From the NCBI GenBank assembly GCA_022793095.1, contig JAAWCD010000053.1:1-32579 (forward strand): DNA of 32,579 nt. Reading direction: 5' to 3'. The translations under genes were made by a program, and so were the position numbers. Positions 14,412-21,024 of this stretch are shown one piece after another. The notes beneath the pieces are model-generated. The model saw only the letters and a program-made list of their open reading frames with translations. It had not been told where the DNA came from and ran no database searches. The stretch comes from Oscillospiraceae bacterium. GTDB lineage: Bacteria; Bacillota; Clostridia; Oscillospirales; Oscillospiraceae. The stretch's first letter is position 1, and each line of letters begins with the position of its first letter.

Positions 14412-14494
14412 GCAGCCGAACGAGCATGGGGAACGAACGTTCCCGTTAGCCTCTGGCTTTGCAGCCCCAGCGTTTCCACTGGTTTGCGAATTGC
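14412..14494 (-). promoter_or_regulatory. Cyclic-di-GMP-I (GEMM-I) riboswitch aptamer, gene-proximal copy
   Basis: On the minus strand the class I c-di-GMP core is visible in order: GCAAACC, a GGAAAC tetraloop region, GCUGCAAAGCC (consensus GACGCAAAGCC), a P3 hairpin GGGAAC/GUUCCC near 14446-14431, and a closing CGGCUGC (14418-14412). P1 would be GCAAUUC with CGGCUGC, largely through G.U pairs. Compared with the distal copy, the base just before the GCAAACC block is C rather than G, at the position that contacts a ligand guanine in known structures. It shares two bases with the distal aptamer. Confidence 0.78.
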
Positions 14495-14593
14495 AGCCGA
14501 ACGAGCATCGTGTTAAGGGGCTTGCTTCCAAATTTCCTTAACACCCCAGCCTCTGGCTTTGCGTCCCATCGTTTCCAATGGTTTGCCGGTTAC
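14493..14593 (-). promoter_or_regulatory. Cyclic-di-GMP-I (GEMM-I) riboswitch aptamer, distal copy
   Basis: On the minus strand: P1 strand GUAACCG (14593-14587), GGCAAACC, GGAAAC loop, GGGACGCAAAGCC, AGAGGCU, a P3 arm with a 9-bp GUGUUAAGG/CCUUAACAC stem, and the closing P1 strand CGGCUGC (14499-14493). This matches the Vc2-type class I c-di-GMP aptamer at the diagnostic segments, including the G before GCAAACC, the A of CAAAG and the C that begins the closing strand. It heads a tandem pair upstream of the surface-protein gene. Confidence 0.85.
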
Positions 14594-14700
14594 GCCGTGT
14601 TCTCCCGCCGCCGGCGCTTTTGACGGCGGGCCAATTCCAGGGCGGAAACGCCTCCCTCATAAGATGCTCCCCCCTTTCCGTCAGATTTCACCCAGCCGGA

Positions 14701-14729
14701 AATTTACAAAAACCTGTACTTTCCTGCAA
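14701..14729 (-). promoter_or_regulatory. Candidate promoter for the riboswitch leader
   Basis: Minus-strand TTGCAG (14729-14724) and TAAATT (14706-14701) with 17 bases between. It would give a leader of about 325 bases containing both aptamers. The -10 is only 4 of 6 to consensus. An alternative TATAAA lies a little upstream without a good -35. Confidence 0.4.
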
Positions 14730-14835
14730 TGCCATTTTATATGTAAAAAACTACGCTGAGGTATTGAAACCAGCGCTGAAATGTGGTATTCTTTACAAGA
14801 ACAAGTATGAACAGCCAACTTGCAGGAAAGTACAG
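14714..14835. repeat. 16-bp perfect inverted repeat, 90 bp apart
   Basis: CTGTACTTTCCTGCAA at 14714-14729 is the exact reverse complement of 14820-14835. The 90 bases between are A/T-rich and lack a gene. It may be an inverted duplication or the ends of a small decayed mobile element. Confidence 0.6.
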
Positions 14836-15050
14836 AATATTGCATCTGTATCTATCTCCCTTGTATCCTCGTGCTCAGTTTCGCAAACCTTTACTATACG
14901 ATAGTGAGCATATGGAGTATCCGGGTTTACATGGTCTGTCTCTGGGTCTGACGGCGTTGGTTGGAGCGGATCGTCAGACCCATGAGGCGGTACGGCTGGA
15001 GGATTCCCTGCGGGTGGATAATTCTCTTCATCCCAAGTATAGTTGATGTA
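14793..15050 (-). pseudogene. Remnant of a Pro/Asp-rich surface protein, 85 codons
   Basis: An open frame of 85 codons without a start or RBS. It begins YINYTWDEENYPPAGNPP and continues with acidic, Pro-rich sequence (VPPHGSDDPLQPTPSDPE, VNPDTPYAHYR), a composition like the spacers of wall-anchored proteins. It then runs into the 16-bp inverted repeat and stops. Upstream there is a stop and, in another frame, a short run ending AAGLVFILVSLKIK. I read it as a decayed fragment of an adhesin-like gene related in style to its neighbour. The parent family is not identifiable. Confidence 0.35.
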
Positions 15051-15203
15051 TCATTTGATTTTAAGTGATACAAGAATAAAGACCAGCCCGGCTGCTTTAA
15101 CTGCTGTATTGTCTACAGATTTGCCATTATCTAGTAATCGTAACCTTTCCCAACGTCTTGCGTCAGAGAAAGCGGCGTGAGAAAATACAATAGAGTCCAA
15201 TAA

Positions 15204-15235
15204 AGTGCCATGTACTTTTGAGCGTACATGGCACT
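15204..15235. other. 12-bp perfect hairpin upstream of the IS66 remnant
   Basis: AGTGCCATGTAC (15204-15215) pairs perfectly with GTACATGGCACT (15224-15235) around TTTTGAGC. It lies 35 bases before the tnpA-like remnant and may belong to the old insertion or be a terminator of lost DNA. Confidence 0.5.
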
Positions 15236-15270
15236 GCCTGTAGCGGGATCGTTTTTTTGGGGAAGACAGG

Positions 15271-15460
15271 ATGGAACGGAGACTGCAAAGTGTAAATCAT
15301 CACAGCCGTCTGGCGGAGTGGATCCGGCGAGTGGAAGCGTGCCGGAAGAGCGGGTAAGCGAATGGTGTGCGGGACAAGGGATCCCGGTATCCACCACATA
15401 TATAGCTGGCAGAGGAAGGTGTTCCAGGCTGAACATCATTTGATGGACTTCAATTCGTAA
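15271..15460 (+). pseudogene. IS66-family accessory protein TnpA remnant, frameshifted
   Basis: Three frames join into the helix-turn-helix N-terminal part of an IS66 TnpA: frame one gives RLAEWIRRVEACRKSG then a stop, frame two gives SEWCAGQGIPVSTTY, and frame three gives YSWQRKVFQAEHHL. The order R-W-x-x-R-x-x-x-C-R-x-S-G, then W-C-x-x-x-G-I-P-x-S-T-Y-Y-x-W-Q-R-K-V, is typical of that family. At least two frameshifts make it non-functional. No TnpB or TnpC is present, so the element has been largely lost. Confidence 0.75.
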
Positions 15461-15479
15461 AGTAGATTTTAAGCGCCTA

Positions 15480-15578
15480 TCTCAAACTGATTCGCACGCA
15501 TCTTGCCTGCATCGTTTCCGCCATGCTTCCCCAAAATCCCCGGCAATCCACAAAGGATTGCCGGGGATTTTGGCTTCC
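15480..15578 (-). repeat. Family C repeat, copy 2 (99 bp)
   Basis: Reverse complement of 3411-3509 with 4 differences in 99 bases, and the same long central hairpin. Its outer flanks include GGATCTAAGG near 15630. It separates decayed DNA from the SLH-protein promoter. Confidence 0.8.
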
Positions 15579-15656
15579 CTTGACGAAAAATCTGACGGCG
15601 CAATCTGTGCACGCCGAATTCTGGGATAGGATCTAAGGAACCACCGGCACGGCCGC

Positions 15657-15662
15657 TATAAT
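15657..15662 (+). promoter_or_regulatory. -10 element of the SLH protein gene
   Basis: A perfect TATAAT without a convincing -35 at 17 bases. It would give a leader of about 75 bases before GTG 15743. Confidence 0.4.
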
Positions 15663-15742
15663 TTACCGAAAGCGGCTGCATATTTCCATGGAAAACACGC
15701 AAGATAATGGCACCCTGATGATTACAAGGAGGTCGATTATCT

Positions 15743-17068
15743 GTGCTAGTTCCTCAAACCATGCTGCGCCGCATGCTGCCCTTTGCGCTAGCTCTGGCGC
15801 TGGCTGCCGCTTACTTCTCTCCCGCGTCGGCGTTCCTGTTCCAGCCGGAGGCGGAGGACCCCAATGCCACCGTGGCCGCTTTCGGCAAAAACGGACTGCT
15901 CACCGATGTCTTCCGCTTTTCCGAATCGGATTTCCGTGTGCTGGCCGACGGCAAGGCCACGCTGACTGGGATTCAGGTGACTGCGCTGCCCCCGGTTGAG
16001 GCGGGAGTACTCCAAATTGGAAACGAGTTGATTGCTCCTGGCGACACCATCCAGACCGCCGCACTGGATGGATTGAAGTTCTATCCCACCGCACTGGGAG
16101 AAACCTCGGCCTGTTTCTCCTTCCTGCCCCTCTTCTCCACCGGCGCGGCCAGCGAACCTGTGAATGTGGACCTTTACCTGCTCTCGGAAGCCAACAGCGG
16201 CCCCATTGCGGAGAACCTGACCCTGAGCACCTACAAAAACGTGGCCATCTCCGGCCAGTTTGCCGCAGTGGACCCGGAAGGTGACCTGCTCACCTTCCAA
16301 TTGATGGACAAGCCCGCCCGTGGCGCGGTCACTATCTCGGAGGACGGTTCCGGAACCTTCCTTTACACCCCCTACGAGAACAAGACCGGCAAAGACTCCT
16401 TCACTTATATCGCCATTGACGCAGTGGGCAACCAGTCTGCGCCGGCCACGGTGTCCGTCCGCATTGACAAGGCCAAGACCAAGGTGACCTATGCGGACCT
16501 GAGCGGGCACCCAGCCCACAAGGCGGCCATCCGCCTGGCGGAAGAGGGGGTATTTGTGGGCGCGTCCATGAACGGAAAATCCTTTTTCCAGCCGGATACA
16601 CCGGTGTCCCGGAGCGAATTCCTGGCCATGGCCATGCAGGCCACTGGTGTGAGCGCCCTGTCCAACGTAACCTCCACGGGCTTTGCGGACGACAGCGCCA
16701 TTGCTGCCTGGGCCAAGGGCTATGTGGCTTCCGCCCTCCAGTCCGGACTGATTCAGGGTAGCCGGAATCCGGAAGGCCAGGTGGTGTTTGCGCCCAACGA
16801 CGCGATTACAGCGGCAGAGGCATCCGTCCTGCTGGACCGGATGCTGAATGTGACCAATGTCAGTGTGGAAACCTTCGGCTATGATGCCAGCCTGGCCCCG
16901 GAGTGGGCTACCCAGGCGGCGGTCAATCTGACCTCCTGCGGTGTCCTGCCCGCCTCGGCCTCCCTGACGGAGACCCTGAACCGGGGCGAGGCGGCAGAGC
17001 TGCTGTGTTCTGCCCTGGAGCTGCTGGACAGCCGCAAGCCCGCCGGATTTTTCTCGTTCTTTTCTTGA
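15743..17068 (+). CDS. Secreted Ig-like and SLH-domain protein, 441 aa
   Basis: Exported surface protein with a signal peptide at about residues 7-30. Residues about 150-245 form a bacterial Ig/cadherin-like domain (AVDPEGDLLTFQL ... GTFLYTPYENKTGKDSFTYI). Then come three S-layer homology domains: VTYADLSGHPAHKAAIRLAE onward, FADDSAIAAWAKGYVASALQ onward, and a weaker third starting near APEWATQAAVNL. SLH domains bind secondary wall polymer, so the protein should sit non-covalently on the wall. The start is GTG 15743 because AAGGAGG (15726-15732) lies 10 bases upstream. The C-terminus (GFFSFFS) runs into TTCTTTTCTTGAAAA, a family B-like motif. Role beyond attachment is unknown. Confidence 0.88.
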   Translation: MLVPQTMLRRMLPFALALALAAAYFSPASAFLFQPEAEDPNATVAAFGKNGLLTDVFRFSESDFRVLADGKATLTGIQVTALPPVEAGVLQIGNELIAPGDTIQTAALDGLKFYPTALGETSACFSFLPLFSTGAASEPVNVDLYLLSEANSGPIAENLTLSTYKNVAISGQFAAVDPEGDLLTFQLMDKPARGAVTISEDGSGTFLYTPYENKTGKDSFTYIAIDAVGNQSAPATVSVRIDKAKTKVTYADLSGHPAHKAAIRLAEEGVFVGASMNGKSFFQPDTPVSRSEFLAMAMQATGVSALSNVTSTGFADDSAIAAWAKGYVASALQSGLIQGSRNPEGQVVFAPNDAITAAEASVLLDRMLNVTNVSVETFGYDASLAPEWATQAAVNLTSCGVLPASASLTETLNRGEAAELLCSALELLDSRKPAGFFSFFS

Positions 17069-17114
17069 AAAATTCAACGATACTTGATTTTGCGAGGCAA
17101 AAGCTGAACTGAAA

Positions 17115-17153
17115 GAGCACCCCGTCTGCCAGGTACTGGCATACGGGGTGCTC
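17115..17153 (+). terminator. Hairpin terminator after the SLH gene
   Basis: GAGCACCCCGT and ACGGGGTGCTC pair, with an inner TGCCAG/CTGGCA separated by one mismatch and closed by GTA. Stem of 17 pairs. Family D repeat DNA follows directly. Confidence 0.75.
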
Positions 17154-17297
17154 AGCTTGTCGAACAAGAGGAACTTGAAAATAGGATGACAAAACGGCCA
17201 GGGCTTTGCGTGGGGGGATCGTGTGAAAGGGGGGCGAAGCTCCCGCTTTCGCGTGCAGTCGCCCGCCCGCAGGCAACTGATTTCGTCATCTGGGATA
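17154..17297 (-). repeat. Family D repeat, copy 2
   Basis: Reverse complement of the 8552-8700 segment with high similarity, including the GCCTGCGGGCGGG, ACTGCACGCGAAAGCGGG and TTTTGTCATCCTATTTT blocks and the terminal TCGACAAGCTGAG. As at 8521-8742 it sits directly beside a terminator hairpin. Its far end contains the stop codon of tag. Confidence 0.75.
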
Positions 17298-17840
17298 ACA
17301 CCAGCAGTCTGTCTCGTGGTCGTTGACCACGCCCACAGCCTGCAAAAAAGAGTAGATGATGACGGTCCCTACGAACTTCATCCCCCGGCGCTTCAAATCC
17401 GCTGAAACCCGGTCGGACAGGTCAGAGCTGGCGCGAACCTGATCGTCCGTGTTCAAAATGACCTGCCCCTGAGTGAAGCCCCAGAGGTAACGGTCAAAGG
17501 AACCGAACTCCTTCTGTATCTCCAGAAACACAGTTGCATTTTTGACAGACGCCTCGATTTTTCGGCGGTTGCGTACAATACCGGAATCGGCCATCAGCGA
17601 CGCCAGCTTTTCAGCTCCGTACCCGGCCACAAGGGCAGGATCAAAATGGTCAAAGGCGTTGCGGAAGGCCTCCCGTTTTTTCAGGATGGTAATCCAGGAT
17701 AAACCCGCCTGAAAGCCCTCCAGAATCAGCATCTCAAACAGCTTCCGGTCATCGTGCTCCGGCCGGCCCCATTCCTGGTCATGGTAGGCGGTATAAAGCT
17801 CCGAGCCAGGGGCAGCCCAGCGGCATCGTTTCAATTCCAA
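17286..17840 (-). CDS. tag: DNA-3-methyladenine glycosylase I, 184 aa
   Basis: Base-excision repair glycosylase that removes 3-methyladenine from alkylated DNA. The zinc-snap ligands typical of Tag are all present: Cys6 in KRCRW, His20 in YHDQEWG, and His175 and Cys179 in the DHETDC end. The catalytic/base-recognition Glu41 is in LEGFQAGLSW. Start TTG 17840 is chosen because a good promoter at 17869-17897 puts transcription start near 17862 and a GAGGTG RBS lies 9 bases upstream of this TTG. A second in-frame TTG two codons later is also possible. The stop codon lies in the end of a family D repeat. Length equals the family norm. Confidence 0.92.
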   Translation of the reverse strand: MELKRCRWAAPGSELYTAYHDQEWGRPEHDDRKLFEMLILEGFQAGLSWITILKKREAFRNAFDHFDPALVAGYGAEKLASLMADSGIVRNRRKIEASVKNATVFLEIQKEFGSFDRYLWGFTQGQVILNTDDQVRASSDLSDRVSADLKRRGMKFVGTVIIYSFLQAVGVVNDHETDCWCYPR

Positions 17841-17868
17841 GGGAAAGAACACCTCGCTTTCACCCCCT

Positions 17869-17897
17869 ATTGTATCAAATGAGCGCCTATGGCGCAA
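17869..17897 (-). promoter_or_regulatory. Sigma-A-type promoter of tag
   Basis: Minus-strand TTGCGC (17897-17892) and TACAAT (17874-17869) with 17 bases between. It implies a very short leader of about 20 bases before the TTG start. Confidence 0.65.
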
Positions 17898-17932
17898 GAA
17901 GGAACGGAGGCCGTGCTTTGACTTCTGACACG

Positions 17933-18760
17933 CTATAGCGAAGAATATCCATTTTTGCTTTTCGGGTGATATGGAGCAAAGGGAACGCTGTAGTCTTTCA
18001 GGTATTGGACCAGTAAAGCGGAATTGTCCATACTCCAGGCGAACTTCGCCATAACCTGATGTTGATAATCATATAAAATATTACTTCCCGTAGACGGTCC
18101 GATGATGACTCCAGCCACGTCATAAACACAGAAGGTCCGGCCTGCTCCGAAGGTGGGGATAGTCCTTATAGTCTCGCCGCTGATTTCCAGCTTTCCGCCC
18201 ACCCAAAACCGTTTGGGAAGCGCCTGCCGGACTGGCAAACGATCCGGCCAGCTGTTGTACAGGGCGCCTCCAGCGTAGACGGCCGCCGCCCGCCGGGGGT
18301 CCGACGCCCAGCTTGGATCTGTGTAGCGGAGCAGGAGGCCCTGCCCCATCCGTGCGCCCAGCAGCGCCAGAAACACAAACGCAGCGAGTGGAGGAAGAAA
18401 CTGGTGCGTCAAAAGGGATTCCCAGTTCCGAAGAAGGATATTCAGCCAATCCGTCTGTGAGAAATCGACCGGCCTGGAAGTGGATGCCAGAAAGGCCGCC
18501 GGCACTGCCAGCATGGTGGCAATCTGAGTGATGTAATAGGCGAAGAACCGGGCGTTTTTGCCGCCTCTCCACCCGCCAAAGAGCCGGTAGCCCAAACAGG
18601 AGGCCGCGCCCACTGGAATACAGCTGGGCAGCAGCAGCTTCATGATGAACTCAGGCACGGAAAGAAACAGCTGAACCCAGAGAAAAAACGCGAGGAGCGT
18701 ACCCAGAAACGCGCCCAGAGCGCCCCGAACCGCGCTGCCCTGACGCACTTTAGCGCCCAT
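17933..18760 (-). CDS. Polytopic membrane protein of unknown function, 275 aa
   Basis: No family recognised. The N-terminal half has about four hydrophobic helices (residues about 15-35, 42-58, 74-92 and 124-140). A soluble C-terminal part of about 110 residues follows, with beta-rich segments (FWVGGKLEISGETIRTIPTF, FCVYDVAGVIIGPSTGSNIL) that may form a PH-like or sensor domain. The ATG at 18760 has GGAAAGGGG upstream. It lies 33 bases after the methyltransferase stop on the same strand, so the two are probably one operon. Function unknown. Confidence 0.75.
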   Translation of the reverse strand: MGAKVRQGSAVRGALGAFLGTLLAFFLWVQLFLSVPEFIMKLLLPSCIPVGAASCLGYRLFGGWRGGKNARFFAYYITQIATMLAVPAAFLASTSRPVDFSQTDWLNILLRNWESLLTHQFLPPLAAFVFLALLGARMGQGLLLRYTDPSWASDPRRAAAVYAGGALYNSWPDRLPVRQALPKRFWVGGKLEISGETIRTIPTFGAGRTFCVYDVAGVIIGPSTGSNILYDYQHQVMAKFAWSMDNSALLVQYLKDYSVPFAPYHPKSKNGYSSL

Positions 18761-18793
18761 AAAAACGCCCCTTTCCGTCAAATCAAAAGCCGG

Positions 18794-19552
18794 CTACTTC
18801 TCCGCAACCAATAAAAACCGGTGAATGGTGCCCTCGATTTTCCCGCTCCGCTCCAGCTCCTTCTGCATCTCCAGAAGCCGGTCAAAGCACTTCTCCACGG
18901 AAAAGCCGGGGAACTCCCACTCAATAATCCGGGCAAACCAGACAAAGGCACCGATGTCATAGAATAAAATGGGCCGGTAAGCCTCTTCACCATGGAGAAT
19001 GTGAAATCCGGCAGCCTCAAATTCCTGACGCTGTTCGGACAGATTCAGGTGGGGAAAGGGCTTTTCGGTTCCTGGCAGCACCATGTCCACCAACTCCCGG
19101 TCGTTGTCGCCGCCCACCTGTTCCGTGATAAAAATCCCGCCCTTTTTCAGCAGCCGGAACAGCTCAGAAGCGTCGAAACTCCCGTGGCGGTTGAGGATGA
19201 GATCAAAGGTTCTGTCAGGAAAGGGAATCTCGGACGGGTCCGCGCACGCCCGGAAGTCGATGCCCAGCGGAAGCAGGGTTTCCCGGCAGAGCCGCACATT
19301 GGGCGGATAGCCCTCTGTGGCGGCAGTCTTGTCGGGGGGATGCTGGAGTGATAGCAAAAATTCTCCGCCGCCGGTGTCATAGTCCAGCAGCATGGCGCCG
19401 TCCCGCAGATATTGGCGGACGGTCTCCCGGTAACTCCAGGGAAGGTCATGTTCTTCCTCATACCTGCCCTGAATATGGGAAAAGTCCCAGCCATGGATGT
19501 GAGCCTGATTTTCTTCTTCCTGCCAAATGTTTCGCAATTCCAAAAGATTCAT
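18794..19552 (-). CDS. SAM-dependent methyltransferase, 252 aa
   Basis: Class I Rossmann-fold methyltransferase. Motif I is LLDYDTGGGEFLL near residues 55-67. It is followed by a TEGYPPNV acidic strand-2 end, an IPFPDRTFDLILNRHGSFD motif IV region, and LLKKGGIFITEQVGG, the common motif of strand 5. The substrate is not evident; DxGGGE and NRH variants occur in small-molecule methyltransferases. The ATG at 19552 has AAAGGGGCAGG upstream. It is first in the unit with the downstream membrane protein. Confidence 0.82.
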   Translation of the reverse strand: MNLLELRNIWQEEENQAHIHGWDFSHIQGRYEEEHDLPWSYRETVRQYLRDGAMLLDYDTGGGEFLLSLQHPPDKTAATEGYPPNVRLCRETLLPLGIDFRACADPSEIPFPDRTFDLILNRHGSFDASELFRLLKKGGIFITEQVGGDNDRELVDMVLPGTEKPFPHLNLSEQRQEFEAAGFHILHGEEAYRPILFYDIGAFVWFARIIEWEFPGFSVEKCFDRLLEMQKELERSGKIEGTIHRFLLVAEK

Positions 19553-20137
19553 GATCCTGCCCCTTTCAGATGATTGTGCTGGTATTGTTTATTTTGAGAA
19601 TTGATCTAGTTCATGGCTTGAAGATCGATATCCCGCCGTCTTTCTGGGATGGCTGGTCTTACCGTAATCCAGCTTCTGGCGCTGGCCGTTTCCAGCCAGC
19701 GCCAGCCGTAACTTCAGGGTTTAAGCCTTTCAGGGCGTTACCCCGTCATTCCACCTATCGCAGTATCAGTTGTTGCTTCCGAATTATCTCGGAAGCCCAC
19801 ATTTTTAGCACTACTCGGTCCTAACGCCCATAACGCTTTGTTCCCTTTTGTATGCAACGTGTCGCACTATGCCAAAAAACACCGCCTATCGTCTTATGAG
19901 CTTTCCGCTTACTTCCGAAGTGCACAGATTAGCGAGACAAAATCCTTGTTGGAAGGCGAAAAAGCGCAGGAACACTGGATACATTTCAAGCTTTTTTAAT
20001 AAAGCCAGGCGCGGTTTTGTCCGCAAAGAATGTGTGCTGAGGCATTGCTACAGCTTCTCAGGGCTGGAAGACAGCGTTGTTCAGCAAAATCCATCGAAAG
20101 CGGTCAAACGATAAAAAATATAGGGGCCGGTTCCGCC
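19553..20137. other. Gene-poor region upstream of sigG with one strong hairpin
   Basis: About 580 bases in which I find no gene with an RBS and coherent composition. CTGGCGCTGGC (19676-19686) pairs perfectly with GCCAGCGCCAG (19695-19705). Base composition is more A/T-rich than neighbouring genes, and short frames carry many rare-looking codons, so it is probably decayed DNA. A degraded family A copy occupies its right part. Confidence 0.5.
19955..20060. repeat. Decayed family A repeat
   Basis: GGCGAAAAAGCGCAGGAACACTGGA near 19957 matches the central block of 10785-10805, and CTACAGCTTCTCAGG near 20048 resembles the family end. The middle is diverged. Confidence 0.4.
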
Positions 20138-20166
20138 GTATGAAACCCCTTGCCGGGGCAATACTG
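20138..20166 (+). promoter_or_regulatory. Candidate forespore (sigma-F-type) promoter of sigG
   Basis: GGCAATACTG (20157-20166) matches the known sigma-F -10 pattern GGNNANAHTR at every fixed position. GTATG lies 14 bases upstream, against the usual GYATA at 15-16. In Bacillus sigG is transcribed by sigma-F and then by its own product, so the assignment fits, but the spacing is one base short. Confidence 0.45.
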
Positions 20167-20211
20167 AACTTGAACAGTCAAGTCAGATTGCTTCGGCAGG
20201 GGGGTAAGTTC

Positions 20212-20985
20212 ATGCAGGGCAAAGTTGAAATCTGCGGCGTGAATACGTCAAAGCTGAAGGTGCTGAAAAACAGTGAAATGGTGGAGCTGCTCAAACGGGT
20301 CAAGCAGGGCGACCGAAAGGCCCGGGAGGAGATGATCGAAGGAAATCTGCGGCTAGTGCTGTCGGTGATCCAGCGGTTTGCCAACCGGGGGGAGAACATG
20401 GACGACTTGTTCCAGATCGGCTGCATCGGCCTCATCAAGGCCATTGACAACTTTGACGCAGAGCAGTACGAAGTGCGGTTCAGCACCTACGGCGTGCCCA
20501 TGATCGCCGGAGAAATCCGGCGGTTTCTGCGGGATTCGTCCGCCCTCCGGGTGAGCCGCTCCATGCGGGACACCGCTTACAAGGTTTTGCAGGCCAAGGA
20601 GGCCTTTATGGCGAAGCATCAGCGGGAGCCCACAGTAGAGGAAGTTGCCAAGGAGCTGGATATCCGCCGGGAAGACGTTGTATTCGCGCTGGATGCCATC
20701 GCGGACCCGGTCTCCCTCTATGACCCGGTATACTCCGACGGGGGCGACACCATCTGCGTCATGGACCAAGTGAAGGACAGCAAAAACACAGATGAAAACT
20801 GGCTGGAGCAGATTGCCCTGCGGGAGGCCATCGACCAGCTGACCGACCGGGAAAAGCGGATTTTGAACCTGCGCTTCTTTCAGGGGAAAACTCAGATGGA
20901 GGTGTCCGCCGAGGTGGGCATTTCTCAGGCCCAAGTGTCCCGGCTGGAAAAGAGCGCAATCCAGCAGATTCGCAAAAATCTGTAA
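20212..20985 (+). CDS. sigG: RNA polymerase sporulation sigma factor sigma-G, 257 aa
   Basis: Late forespore sigma factor of the sigma-70 family. The N-terminus KVEICGVNTSKLKVLKN is the sigma-G hallmark. Region 2 has GNLRLVLSVIQRFANRGEN, DDLFQIGCIGLIKAIDNFD and FSTYGVPMIAGEIRRFLRD. Region 3 has REPTVEEVAKEL and EDVVFALDAIADPVSLYDPV. Region 4 ends with FFQGKTQMEVSAEVGISQAQ and VSRLEKSAIQQI. It directs transcription of spore-protective genes. The ATG at 20212 has CAGGGGGG upstream. Unlike Bacillus, spoIIGA and sigE are not adjacent. It shows that the organism is, or recently was, a spore former. Confidence 0.96.
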   Translation: MQGKVEICGVNTSKLKVLKNSEMVELLKRVKQGDRKAREEMIEGNLRLVLSVIQRFANRGENMDDLFQIGCIGLIKAIDNFDAEQYEVRFSTYGVPMIAGEIRRFLRDSSALRVSRSMRDTAYKVLQAKEAFMAKHQREPTVEEVAKELDIRREDVVFALDAIADPVSLYDPVYSDGGDTICVMDQVKDSKNTDENWLEQIALREAIDQLTDREKRILNLRFFQGKTQMEVSAEVGISQAQVSRLEKSAIQQIRKNL

Positions 20986-21005
20986 GCCTTTCCTGCGGCG
21001 GCGTA

Positions 21006-21023
21006 GCGGGGGCAACCCCCCGC
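21006..21023. terminator. GC hairpin between sigG and the convergent DMT gene
   Basis: GCGGGGG (21006-21012) and CCCCCGC (21017-21023) with a short loop. It sits in the 39-base convergent gap. No T tract on either strand. Confidence 0.4.
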
Positions 21024-21024
21024 C

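Noticed and set aside
14783..15046. Plus-strand 87-codon frame in the decayed island
   Set aside because: No RBS and unconvincing composition; the opposite strand looks more like coding remnant. A TTGAAA-17-TATTCT on the plus strand near 14764 may be chance in A/T-rich DNA.
15228..15443. Open frame of 71 codons over the IS66 remnant
   Set aside because: It is only one of the three frames needed to rebuild TnpA and has no start signal of its own; listed as a pseudogene instead.
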